The notes beneath the pieces are model-generated. The model ran no database searches. It was not told the origin of the DNA and worked only from the letters and a program-made list of their open reading frames with translations. From NCBI GenBank assembly GCA_032622095.1, contig CP136064.1, positions 278,465,614 through 278,529,613 on the forward strand: a stretch of DNA of 64,000 nucleotides, read 5' to 3'. Below are positions 46,181 to 58,136 of this stretch, piece after piece; position 1 is the stretch's first letter; each line of letters opens with the position of its first letter. Source of the stretch: Siphonodentalium dalli. Lineage: Eukaryota; Mollusca; Scaphopoda; Gadilida; Siphonodentaliidae. The position numbers were made by a program, and so were the translations under genes.

Positions 46181-46839
46181 TTATTTTACTTAAAGGGGCA
46201 CTGTACACACAGATAGGCAATTTTGTTATTTACTCCCATTGACATAACTTTCAAGTTAGATTATGTTCGTGTTATATGAGTTTCGTATAAACCTAATTTA
46301 GCGACGAAAATATTGATCTTAGAAATAAAAATATTACGATTTCAAACTACGCGCCATGTTTTTGACCTCAACCGGAGAAGACGCAGGTTGCAGGATGAAC
46401 CGGAAGTTCAATTGATGCCTGCAATCTGTTCCATCAAACAATCTCACTCCCTATAAAAGTAATTGACGCTTTATGAATCTTGTTTCTTCTCTTTTTTTCC
46501 GAATCGGTTATAGCGGGACTTCCTTTTGCATGTAACATGTTTTGTTCGCAACTCAATAATGTTCGTCGTAAACGGCCGTCGATAAAAGACACCCAACAGG
46601 TGATATTTCAAGAACGATAACTCGTAAGGGCATAATTCGCCATTGTATGACTCCAGCCATAAATTCATTTTTATTAAATAATTCAATTTGAATTTTATGA
46701 TAGCCTGTTAATCGGAACGTTTTCAGTAGACATCGTCGACTCAAATAAGTTATTTTAAAATATAATATTGATATTAGATCGCAATTGTCACCGGGAATTT
46801 ATTGGAATTGGGGTACAGTACCCCTTTAAGTAAAATAAA
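46181..46839. mobile_element. palindrome-ended MITE with AAAGGGGCACTGTAC ends
   Basis: Left end ttattttacttaaaggggca and the complement of the right end ttattttacttaaaggggta agree over about 27 bp. There is no transposase. It abuts both the 68-bp array and the LRR gene fragment. The class is unknown. Confidence 0.75.
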
Positions 46840-46856
46840 ATGTCATTTTATTTCAC

Positions 46857-47277
46857 TTAAGTAAAATTAATATTAAATAGCGGTTTGGCTCGCCATAGTT
46901 CTAACTGAGCCGATGTAACATTCTGGATCTCATTGTGTGAAAAGTCCAATTGAAGTATTGAAGACCTCGAGGAAATGGATAATATTGTGGGACAAATGTA
47001 TCGATTCTAGTTGTGAACTTCGTTTCAATGTTCGAATGAACCTTTCACCAAAAGCGAACATCGTGAGTCCACATCCTTGCGCTGTAAAAATTTGCAAGAC
47101 CGGCATTGACGGAAATATTTCTTCCTCAGTCAGGAGAGGATTCGATTTACCTGGGCACCATCGGAAAAAATTTAGTAACATATATGTAATTATTTCTTCA
47201 CGGGCTACTTCATCATTCATGGCGACATCCACCACCAATCCAACACCATCCACAACTCCCAGCACTTCTAAATCCAT
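46857..47277 (-). pseudogene. leucine-rich-repeat receptor-like fragment (frameshifted)
   Basis: The minus-strand frame from 47277 gives three LRR-like segments: PVLQIFTAQGCGLT, LESIHLSHNIIHF and, after a one-base frame change near 46965, LQLDFSHNEIQNVT. The L-x-x-L-x-L-S-x-N-x-I pattern and CGLT phrase resemble Toll-like or other extracellular LRR receptors of invertebrates. No transmembrane or TIR segment follows; the sequence runs into a MITE at 46839. The frame change and missing 3' parts point to a pseudogene, though an unspliced exon or sequencing error is possible. Confidence 0.5.
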
Positions 47278-47315
47278 ATACCAGCGTAAGGAAACCTCAA
47301 ACTACAACCGTTTAA

Positions 47316-47684
47316 CCCTTTACCCAACAGAACGGCCCTGTGACAATGCATTCTCTTATATATGCGAGTCGACCATAGGTCGCCTCGCATATATAAGAGA
47401 ATGCATTGGCTGAACATATTAAAAATTATAAAATTGTCAAAGAATGTAGAAAAATATTTTTTTTAGGCCAATGCATTCTCTTATATATGCGAGGCGACCT
47501 ATGGTCGACTCGCATATATAAGAGAATGCATTGGCACAGGGCATAACTGTAACTATCACAATGTGGTCAAGGAGCCGGTTCCAATGATATCCATATATGT
47601 ATGGTTCTATTGAGACAGACCGAAGATATTTTAGGCTGTTGAAGCTTTATTTGGCCGGTTTTGGCCGGTTTGTTGGGTAAAGGG
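47316..47684. mobile_element. TTAA-flanked MITE, family 1 (copy D)
   Basis: TTAA at 47312-47315 and 47685-47688, CCCTTTACCCAACA terminal repeats and both hairpins, but a shortened interior. It lies between the two LRR-gene fragments. Confidence 0.9.
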
Positions 47685-47755
47685 TTAACGACAAAAATCG
47701 CAAATTACACATTGAAAATAGAGTTACACAAGGTACCTGTATGAATACAGATCTT

Positions 47756-47959
47756 CTACAATTCAAGCGATATGTTAGGAGAGTTAGGAGAGCTATTATT
47801 ATATTCGTCCACGGCATCCAAGAACTCTGATCCGTTCAAGTTGATCGTTGAGCACTCAACATTTGATGTTGTTTTTGGTCTGATTTTCCGGTCATACGCC
47901 ACTATGACATTATGAAGGAATGGTCCGTTCGGTGTACATTCGCAATCACGTGAAGTCAA
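47756..47959 (-). pseudogene. possible LRR N-terminal cap fragment
   Basis: The minus-strand reading contains RDCECTPNGP, SNVECSTINL and SPNISLEL before a TAG. The C-x-C ... V-x-C-S-x-x-N-L ... P-N-x-S-x-x-L layout resembles an LRRNT cap preceding an LRR domain, in the right orientation for the fragment at 47.2 kb. There is no ATG in frame, so it would be an internal exon. The call is tentative. Confidence 0.3.
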
Positions 47960-48715
47960 TAAGCCTTGTCACTGGTTCGCGATTTTCAAGATGGCCGATG
48001 GTTCCATATGGTCCGATTCCTAGCATTTTACCCAACCCACCGGTAAACATTCGACAGTGCGATAATTTGTTTTATCAGAATTTGACGGCATAATTTCAGT
48101 TATTCTGAGTGCAACTACGGGTTTAAGAATTGTTTTGTGGCCATGTCATCTACAGAGTTAAGACCTGGTGACGATGCGATGGACGCCCCTTTGTGTCAAC
48201 GAACTTCTCATAATTTACTGATAAATAGCGAGTATTTGCGATAAAAAAAATAAAACAAAAACATATACGTGATACACCAATCCATCTACTGCGCGAAACC
48301 TACGTATTGTATGTATCCAGGGTGATTGTTTAATTAGTTTTATGAAGTTGTCGCACCTGCGATTCGGTAACGAACTGTTGCCATTTTATTTTGGGAATTC
48401 CCAGACTGGAGCCATATGCTAAAATAGATGCTACTTATTAACTTTGACCTCTGGAGACCAAATGGCTGATTCACCGCGAGTTAGTGATCTTACTTATAAA
48501 TCCAGTACAGTCATACGACTGTCGACAGAACCCATTTTACTAGCACTCTGAGGCATATGACCCCCACATAGCAGCCGTATTAAAAGTTTCAGAACAATTT
48601 GATAACATACAACAAAATCCCCACCACAGTATCAATACAGCGTGGCACAAAAATAATTATTCTGCTCTACACATGTCACAAACTGTGAAGTCATGATGAG
48701 TATAGTCATTCGTGT
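47960..48715. other. intergenic, nothing recognised
   Basis: Noncoding AT-rich sequence; no LRR, domain or repeat family was identified on either strand. Confidence 0.45.
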
Positions 48716-48790
48716 GGATATTAAGATAATAAGTTCAACAGACATCATTGGGCTACGCGTTTGTTGAACTTATTATCTGAACATCCCTAT
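48716..48790. repeat. palindrome related to the 68-bp array
   Basis: gataataagttcaacagaca and gtttgttgaacttattatct form an inverted pair around 48755. The gataataagtt phrase is that of the 68-bp array at 43.8-46.1 kb. Confidence 0.7.
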
Positions 48791-48879
48791 GGTAATTCAT
48801 GGAGCAATCTCGGTGGAGGGGATGTTTTATTTGCCTGCCCCGCTCACATTATCTGAACATTCATACAAATGAAGAATAG

Positions 48880-51800
48880 AACATTCCAATGTTAGTAGAG
48901 TCGCTTGTGTCAGATTTTGGGCTCCTGTGGGAAATTCATGAACAAATATAGAGACCATGTTCATGAGGCAGTATATGGTCTCTACTTCAGAAAAAACAAT
49001 TGTTAGACCCCCTGGGGTCGCGACTGGGTGGTCTGATGACGTCACAAAGATGGCCGCCATGCTCATTATTTTAAGTTCGACATTGTTAGATTTCATGATA
49101 AAAATATAATTTTGATATAAAATAAATGACAATCCTTTTCTACCGTGTACAGTGTGACGCCATGTTATATTTGTATATAAAAGTTTGTCCTCTCGATCAA
49201 AGATGGCCGCCAAAATGTCGACCGGAAGTGGGAAATTGATGATTTTCCATACATGTCGTCTACATCATTTCCGATTGTATCGAACTGGTGACGATTAGGG
49301 AATATACTTCTCTTCAATCTTGATACCAACTCACTTAGGCATCACATTAGTTGATTTCTTGAATCATAACCTTGATTTTCTTCTCCAAATGCGATGATTT
49401 AAAGGAATTGGTATGAATTTCGCCAAAATATACTTTTTTATTTTCTTACTATATCCTTGTAGAAATTTACAAATAATCGATGATGGAAATGAGTATGATC
49501 ATTACATAAGGTATTTAAATCTAACTGGATCCAGAAACTGTCAACTTAATCCAAGATGGCTTCCAAGATGGCGGCCAAAATACGATAATACACAAATTTT
49601 ACCCTTTTTCATCCAATTACGTTTCTGTCACGTGTAGAAGGTGAATGTAGTAGACTAATTTGCTTCTTCCAATAAATATTCGCCATATTACGACACATTC
49701 ATAGTAGTTGTCTTTCCGCAATGACTCAATATGCGAGTTCATATGACAACTATTGTCCAAATAAGCATCGTGAAAATTCGCAAAACATATTTGCGCACGT
49801 CAAATAACATGCCCACAACAGAACGATATCTCGGTGTTAGATATATGAATGAATGTACTCCGATTTAGATTATCCGGAGTTATTAATATCTCATTGTAAT
49901 CGAGATGGCCGCCAATGTGGCGGAAATGGCGAAATTTGACATTAAAATAGATATATTTCCGAAATATATCACAGCGTGCAAGAAAGGTACACACGCATAT
50001 CATTATCATACATGGGCTTTTGGTGAGAAATATATAAAACTGAAATATATGTTCAAGCACGTTAAGTATATGGACTTGTGCCAAACTCGATTCTGATATT
50101 ATATAAATAATTTAATAGAGACCTACGTGGTATGTGGAGATAATAGTGAAGTTTCCAACTTCAGGCGATGTCAGCTACCAATGCTCAAATCATGCATGTG
50201 ATCGCCATACGTTCTTGTACATCGATAACGATTGAGTTTATCTCCTCGTATACTAAAAGGTTTAGCGACGGACTCAATCAGATTACTGTATATAGCTAAC
50301 AGTATCTGGCTTTTGAAGCCTGGAATTGAAAATATAAACCAGGAGATCGCCCGGGGCCTTGTTCAGATATTCTAGCTATACTTTATTCTTTTCCATTTCA
50401 CCATGATACATGTATACCACCGGTATAGGCTTGGTAGATGAACGAGGTTGGATAGTCTGTCGAAGTTACACGGACGTTTTCTGACATAATATCCATAAAA
50501 GTCTTCGTAAAATCAATCCTTGTATGGGTACTCTTGGTGATTGGAATGGAAAATCGACACAAAATGATCAGAAACCCCATTCTACCATTCTGGCAAACAT
50601 ATGTGCAGGAAGAAATGTTGATGATTGCCTCATGCTTAGACTGCTTCTTGTCACCAGTTCATACTAAGTACCGCTACATTTCCACACGTGCATTACTATG
50701 ACGACCAAGATGGGATCTTGACAAATTTGAACTAGAACTCAAGCAATATATTTACTTGTATTACAGCGATATTAGCATATTTATGTATCACTACATGTCT
50801 GTACAAATGTATATAATTAGTTTGTCTCATATACAAGTAGCGCTAATGTGTATCTGGACCATAACACTATCGTTAGGTGGGGTGAATATAAAATGATTCC
50901 CGGAAATTACTCACATAAGCCTGCACAGTTGATGTCGAATCCTGTATACGATTAAACGTATAATAATAGTTTTTGTATTATTCATGGAATAAATACTGTT
51001 AAAACTAAAGTCTATCTGATCAAACTGTATTGATTTTCACATGAACATGTATGGAGCTCTGCGTACAATAGCCTCACCATGACCGTGTTCTGCTGAAGTT
51101 AACATATATATGCCACTTGGTTGGATGGATTATCAAGATGCATGAATGCAACATGATATATACAATTTATGGGATATAGCCAGACTGATCTGATAACTCC
51201 TAGTCGAATAGAATTAGAACAGTTTGAGTCATTAGGATATATATGGATCGGCCTTTATACTATGATCTGAAAGATGCCATTATTATTATAGTGAACCATG
51301 GCCACCTCCGTAGTTACGCGTGCTAATTCAACTTCCTTCATTTCCACATTTCCTTTGGTTCATGATAACGTTATAACCAGAATCAACATGGCACGTCATG
51401 AGCTGTTATTAACTCCAAATATTACTTCACATTACGTTGTAAGAAGTTAGTGGACTGCGTTGCCCCATAATGTCATTCAGTATTAAGAACCTGGATTCCA
51501 GAGTATATTGGACATAATAAATCAAACTGATAACATGACAACGGAAGACCCATCACTACCAATGGCCGTTTGACCCGTTTCCCACCGTGTGGTCGTACTG
51601 TTTGTAAAAACGCGGGAATTAGTATCATAATAAGTATAGCCTGTCTATGTTTGGCTCGTATCTATTGCGCTTACCATTCACATTCTTTCGTCATCTAAGC
51701 TGCACGGTTGGATATGCAAAGCAGTTGCGCAGTCCCTGTTGATTTCGATAAACTTCACAATAATCGCTAATCAAGTGCGACCGACAGAACAGTCATAACC

Positions 51801-53670
51801 ATTGCCCAGAACCACTTTCCTATTAAACTGATGTGCAAACGTAATGCATTGTCTCACTAAACTTTTCACATGCATAAATCATAGAAATCAATATGGGATA
51901 TTAGTTTGCTGTATACTATCCATGGTCCATACCAGCCTACCGTGTTCATGCCAAGCCACCTTTCGTATATTGGGCGAATCACTTTGTGTGGCTACCACCA
52001 ATTGACTGAACACGAGGAAAGCCAAGAACCAGACATGCCACTTCGCCCGTTTGTGGGAATCTAGCCTGGTGTATGGCAATGTTCATTTCAACTGAATAAC
52101 ATGTCCTGTGGGGTCACTAACTTATATTAACTTTTCAAAACGCCACAATTGCAATGAAAGTGGTTGGACTACTTTGGTGAAAACAATCATCCATATTTCA
52201 GAACCTGGTATTCACACTATATCACTTTAAGCTTGATACGGGACACTACCGCATATACGGATATATTACCCACCTATGGGTGTCTATTCTATTTTGATAT
52301 GTCGTGGTTATCAATACGATTGAAACCTGCTAAGTTCAGCCAAACGAGGTTTAAATGGTGTTACCATGCAAATTTAATTAAAGGTTACAGCGCAACTAAC
52401 AGTGAAACAAGCAGGCCAAATGACAGCCATAGCATTAATTATACTATTGTTTGTGTTTTGTAAAAAAGGATGTGTTGTTTCTTGCTTGCCAAGATTCATG
52501 GTATAGCTGAGACGTATAATCCCACTTCATAGCTATCACAATAAACAATTGCGTATTGCTACCTGCTATGATACACTATATGTATTTTCTACCGATATTT
52601 CACGACAAGTACTAATGCTAACAATTAACTGCATCATCAATTACCATTTGATATGGTAACCACCAATACTTCTCACTTAGTACTTTGGCTTAGAGTATAG
52701 CACAGAAGTGTAGACGTTGGAATAGTAATACTTGCCCACCCCAAGCTAAGATGGCAGTCTAAGATACTTTCTAATTTCACATAGTGAGTTGGATTTTCTT
52801 TTCAACACCCTCCCACTTAATATCAGGAAATTTGAAGAAATGCCGCGTATGCCGTACAGGACATCGCTAATGTGTATAATAAATTAAAGCTATGGGCATT
52901 TACTTAACAGTAGCTGATTAACCTAATTCCCCATGATGGAATGCCAGGGCGACATTTGGTGATGTACCGTAACGAACAATGACTTTTGTATTTTGACTGC
53001 CATTTTGGTAGCCATCTTGGATGAAATTGAACAGTTTTGTTGAAGTGTGATAATATTGCCGTATGTGGCACGAATACTTCTTTCACATCACTGAATGCCG
53101 CTCATTTATTTAAATCTATTGCTACAATATCGGAATTAATTTTTGACAAGATGCTATAATTCGATTGTCTAAAGTGGATTTTTAACAGGTCGAACTTGTT
53201 TTGTACAATACAATTGGTCATCACATTGCTGAAGCAATAATTAAACACAGAATTGTCACAATTCGCAGTCGATACCAAACGGAAGGTCATTTACATGAAA
53301 TTCTTGAAAATTGCAAAATTGTTGATTTTTTAGTGCCATTTTGGCAGCCATCTTTGACTGGAATAACATTTTCCCGTGAAATTGGGTACTGTACTTCGAG
53401 AACTGCTATTGATGAATTGCCCTAACTAAAAATAATGTATAACAATTAAGAAATATGCGCTGAATTCGTCAGTTCTTATGAAAACCCTACATCTGAACTG
53501 AACTGACAATGACGTCATCTTTGTGACGTCATAATTCTCTCCAGTCGCGGACCCATGAAGTCTAACAAACTTTTTCCGACAAAGTAAGTGATACCCTATC
53601 ATAATATCATAGTCTCTACATTTGTTCAAAAAATTCCCACGAAAGTACATAAGCGACTCTACTATGTATA
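48880..53670. repeat. AT-rich region between inverted arms
   Basis: The left arm (about 48893-49070) and right arm (about 53505-53665, complement) share agtagagtcgctt, a tgaacaaatatagagac-type block, gttagac...gcgactgg and tgacgtcacaaagatg. aagatggc/gccatctt phrases recur near both arms (49061, 49202, 49552, 49903, 52748, 53010 and 53345). The interior shows no coding gene. A hydrophobic stretch on the minus strand near 52030-51970 (WHVWFLAFLVFSQLVVA) could be a signal-peptide exon followed by a gtaggc donor, but it has no in-frame ATG. Confidence 0.5.
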
Positions 53671-54335
53671 TAATTAGAACTGAATGGGGGAATCCATTCA
53701 GTAAAGAATGGGTTAAAGCGACATCATCAACTCAATTTCACAAAATGTGTAAGTTAGTCCGTTATTCTGTTATAAAAGGTTTTAATTTATGCCGATGGCA
53801 GTATTTTATACATTTTCTCCATTGCTTTAAACATAGTTTCTCGCCAATAAAACAAACTGCATCAGTTACAATATTCACATGCCGGTTACTATAACATTGA
53901 ACTGTCGCTAGGTCACTAAATTGAATAAACTGAGTGCTGGGCCCATATTTAGAGTGTACCGGTCGTATGGTTATTCCAGTTCCTTCAATCAATTTTAATC
54001 CCGGAAAATTCTATATTTTTTTAGCGTTTTAATACATGTGGTGTCTCATGGAAATTAATAGACTGTTCATTCTGATTTGATAAAGCCAGTTTTGATTCAC
54101 TAAATATGACCTAATACTTCATAAACATGCATCATTCTATACAAATAATTTGAGTACATGCATAAATGCAACTCACCAAATACACAAGAAGGATCTAATC
54201 AATGGTATTCTATCTCTCCGTATATGCAATGTGTACTTCAAGTTTTTGAAACATTTCTCTATATTATAACCAAAGTTTATATTATGAATCTGTGTAATAT
54301 TTATAGCCATCAGCTGTATATGTATGTACAATTAT
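53671..54335. other. intergenic, nothing recognised
   Basis: AT-rich noncoding sequence before the decayed coding block. Short frames have no recognisable features. Confidence 0.45.
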
Positions 54336-54337
54336 GT

Positions 54338-55104
54338 TCAATTCCCCTCATGGCCACGTTTCGGTGTTGATGTCATTGGTTTGCGTTTTCGACAAAGTCC
54401 TTTTTGTGGAGTATCATTTGATCGGCGCTTCGATCTTGTTTTTCTGAGTTTATTTATTTTGTCCTGAAGTAAATTGTTATTAATTCCTTTGTGAATTTGA
54501 CTTCCAAAATTATAGTGTGTTGAACCCTCATTCGTTTTCACAATACCATCACCTTCGAGGAAATTGGGAAGGTCGGCTTCAATGTGAGACTTCCCACTGG
54601 AATGGACTTTGGTAAATACTTCATTTGCACTAGTCTCATGTAGGCATCTCTGTTAATTTTAGCACCACCTTTGTTCATATTGTACTGAACCAGAGATTCA
54701 AAAAACTCCTGCCTTTTCATTGCCTGCTCAATGGGTTTTTGGTGAGATATACCATGTAATTTCGGAAGGAAATCATTACCAGCCATGCTCCAGAGTATTG
54801 ATATAGATGCTGCAACATTCGCCCATGGATATTTCTGTTCTATGTTTCTTATCAGGTTTGTTATGTTGTATATTTCTGACGATTGCTTTTGCAGCAGGAT
54901 ATACATATCATATTTGAAATCCTGATTATTTTTCCTGGGCCAGAATAAAGACAGTGCTAATACATGCAAAACAACTGAGTCAATGTCAGCCGATGTCACC
55001 ATGGCAAGTACAGCCTCTTCTTCTGCAAGGGAATCTGGAAGGTTTCTTAGCCAATATATCTGAGCCATGTCGGCCTCACCCTTCCGCTGCCTAATTTGAT
55101 CCAT
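54338..55104 (-). pseudogene. PIN/FEN1-like nuclease domain fragment
   Basis: A 188-codon frame (55104-54538) contains SADIDSVVLHVLALSLFW, an acidic D-x-D segment like XPG-I domains, and MAGNDFLPKLHGISHQK, resembling the G-x-D-F-x-P-x-x-x-G-I helix-hairpin-helix turn of FEN1-type nucleases. Near 54590 the frame appears to shift into one that reads IEADLPNFLEGDGIVKTNEG and a basic tail rich in K and R ending at 54338. I infer structure-specific nuclease ancestry from these motifs only; the gene family is not identified and the copy looks broken. Confidence 0.4.
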
Positions 55105-57431
55105 AAATTCTTGGGTGCAAATTCCTTTGAATCATATGTTGTGTGTAATGGTATGTAAAATCTTGGAGCGGTATCTGATACAGTAACTTCACTGACAACG
55201 ATTATGTTGATGTTCATCACTTGCAACTAACTTATCAAAATTCGCAGCAAGGTAATTGTCTATCAGCTTTTTTCCCTCAGTTGTAGATGTTATTGATGAC
55301 TTACACAATTTTGTCGTTCTCAATGTATCTTATGTAATGTAAGCCAGATGACACATTGGTCTTGAACTTAACCCCAGCAAATTCAACTGTGGCATACTTA
55401 TTGTTTTCGATTGAACATCAGTGAATCCTTTGCATTCAGAAATTATGTCATGTTTTACTTCAGCACTTTGTGGACCACATGCTTTGATTAGGTTTGTGAT
55501 GGCTTTCTTCACTCCAGTTGATTTCTGAACAGCCTTTTTGGAGCAGTCTGGCTGGAGAAGTGCTTGACAAGTGTTGTGTTTTGAACTCAATCCTTGAATA
55601 GTCTTCATTTCTCTCTTCACCTGCCTAATCCTTTTTTCCTCATCGGTCTTCTTCAATGTGCTGGTGCACTTCGCCCTATTTATTGTTATTCCTTTGCTCC
55701 GTTTTAACCTTTCCTAATAATTCTTCGGGACCTTCGTTTGTGTTCAGTAAAGGGATTGTAGATTCTGACATACCAAAAAGTTTGCTATGACAAGATTGTC
55801 GAGCAACAACACCAAATGCCATACTTGAAGTGATACACAATGTTTCATGATGCCAGATGTTCCAGATTGAATGTATGCCAGTGGATACTTCCTGGTGTAT
55901 GTCTGGAAGTAGCACATGTCAGCTAACTCCTTCAGTGAACGTTCAGCAAATCGTTCAGCAAATCGAAGACTCTTTATTATGCCGGGATCTGAAGCTATAG
56001 AAAAATATTTGATATCGAACTATAGTTGATATATAGCTTAGTTGTGTTTAGTTGCTGCATCACACCAGTATATTTGCTATTTAGAGTTCCCATCAATGCA
56101 TCGGTGATAGAATATAATCTGACTAGTTTGCTGTCGACTAATTTCTCAAATTGTTTTGATCTGCGTAAACTTCTTATTGTAGAAAGTGTTTAGCAGCAAT
56201 ATCTGCAACTTCAGTGGCAAATGGAGACACCAGTCGTGTTTGATATTAAATTGATCCCAACTTAATGTACCACTGTGCGTGGATGAATTGTACTGAGCGC
56301 TCATCCGACGATAATCTTGATCTCCGATCCTCACAGGCCGTATTTCAATTTCGTTTGAATATAGTAACGATCGATGAAATTTATGGAGAATCCCAACACT
56401 TGTATCCCTCTTCAGAATTGAATCTCGGAGTTTGAAGCGTTGCAATACGTTATCGTTTCATTGGAATATTGCCAGGATTCCTTTTGCGAGAACGAATATT
56501 TCATAAACGTTTATTCCGTGATTTTTGCTGACTGAGTTAAACAGGATAAAACCAATTTCGTCACACAATTCTGTCACGCACCATCCACTATTTCAATGTA
56601 GATGTGAACTCCGGGAGAATGATCACAGTTCAAATGACATGGAAAATACGCCACCAAAACATTGGAACCTTTAAATATTCTCCTAATATCAGTTGCTAGT
56701 TCTGTCTCGATGAAACACGGAACATGAATAATGGGGTTTCCAAGTGTAATCCTGTTTCTTATACAGCTCAAGTCGGAGTTTGTTCATCTCAATACATTTG
56801 TCACAGCTTTCTCGTAGCGTTGACGTTCGATCACATAACATTGAGTAAAAGTTCCACTTCTCATGTAGCATACATTCAAACTAATCAATTATCTGCGAAA
56901 TGTACTTTATGTTCGGTTTGTAGGGTCAAACAGTCTTCTTCTGCCAAAACCAACTGTGATAGGAGATAATTTTCAATCAATTCAGAGAATAAATTGGAAT
57001 GGACAATTGTTTTATACAGCTCAAAGTTTGACCCACATGCTCTCCTGATTGCGGTATCCACTGATGAGCACATTTTGACCTCAATATCCGAGCATATATG
57101 TCTGAGAATATACATGTCATCATAGTGATAGCAAATATATCTGAGGAACGAAGAGAATGGCACATATAGTACATCGTCGATCTTCGTTGTGCTATACTTC
57201 GTCAACTCTCTTAAAAGATTGTCAGTCCGTATTTCTTTGTGGGGCCATGGAACAATTTTTGTTGTTTTGTCTTAGAAATTTAATAACATCGCTGTACACG
57301 AAAAACTTTTCTACTTCTATGGAATGGAACTCGATGCCATGAAATCTTGACATCGTCCTCGAAGTTCCCTGGAATAATAATGAAGTGCCAAGGCTGAATA
57401 TGTTAATATTGAACACCGACTGCCAATTCAT
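55105..57431 (-). pseudogene. decayed coding block, function not recognised
   Basis: Several minus-strand frames of 60-108 codons follow one another with frame changes: about 57431-57222, 57205-56885, 56871-56689, 56771-56574, 56445-56146, 55915-55676 and 55656-55330. They look protein-like in composition (for example YVPFSSFLRYICYHYDDMYI and LVAYFPCHLNCDHSPGVHIY), and consecutive pieces overlap as expected of frameshifts. I do not recognise the family. Orientation and spacing suggest that these and the nuclease-like fragment at 54.3-55.1 kb may be one degraded multi-domain gene. It lies outside the Helitron. Confidence 0.4.
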
Positions 57432-57986
57432 ATAAAAGATTTACAGGAAAATAAGTAACATGTATGTTAGCAATATGTGATTATCTGAAATTTATAGTCA
57501 CATATACTAGATGGTATATGGTTCTCATGTCTCAAAAAACATTAATGTCGGACCAATGCATCATCCATGTGCGTACAGCTTATTAACTCAGTTCGTTTAT
57601 GAGCAGTGGTATTCATTCCGAAGGTTTTTGACCCCATTTTACTTCCGTTAATATGATTGAGTAATCTTATATTGTACCATATAATATGCACAATTGTACT
57701 AAATAATATTCAATGGAAACTTTCATCTAGAGTTCACCCTTATCATGAATGTGGAATGTTGGATAATCGGATGATAGATGTGAGCTGTAGAGTGTGTCAA
57801 AGGATTTGGTGATGCAAATTTCGAGTGTATTCCAAGATGGCCACTGGCAGCCATGTTTCAATGACAATCGATTATATTATATATCTACCATCTAGAGATG
57901 CCACTGAACAAATATGTGAAATTGTGCATTGATTGAATGGATATAGCCTGTAATGAGTGTCAAAAGAAACGTGGATGCCGTACTAA
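57432..57986. other. intergenic, nothing firm
   Basis: AT-rich noncoding interval with one fragment (57835-57860) of the catggctgccag-type repeat of 7.6-8.6 kb in complement. Confidence 0.45.
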
Positions 57987-58033
57987 TTAAAGGCCCACTA
58001 TTTTTGAACCCACAGATTACATTATATAAAATA
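57987..58033. mobile_element. TTAAAGGCCC MITE remnant cut by the Helitron
   Basis: ttaaaggcccacta, gaacccacagattacattat and ataaaata match the complement of the right end of the MITE at 10040-10511 (about 90 percent over 47 bp). The match stops exactly at the Helitron CTAG terminus. Confidence 0.85.
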
Positions 58034-58136
58034 CTAGAAGGTGACCCGACTTCGTCCGGGCTTTGATGTGTAAGTTACCTGGCCAACCAACTCGTGACAT
58101 GGCAACATAAAGTTGACCATGAGAGAAACATGGTTC

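Noticed and set aside
46937-47413. 158-codon plus-strand frame
   Set aside because: It overlaps the minus-strand LRR segments and runs into a MITE; the LRR reading explains the sequence better.
48827-49213. 128-codon minus-strand frame
   Set aside because: It covers one arm of an inverted repeat; the other arm does not keep the frame, and no domain is seen.
50398-50580. Minus-strand frame of 60 codons with protein-like composition
   Set aside because: No start context, convincing splice sites, domain or partner exons could be identified, so it was not annotated as a gene.
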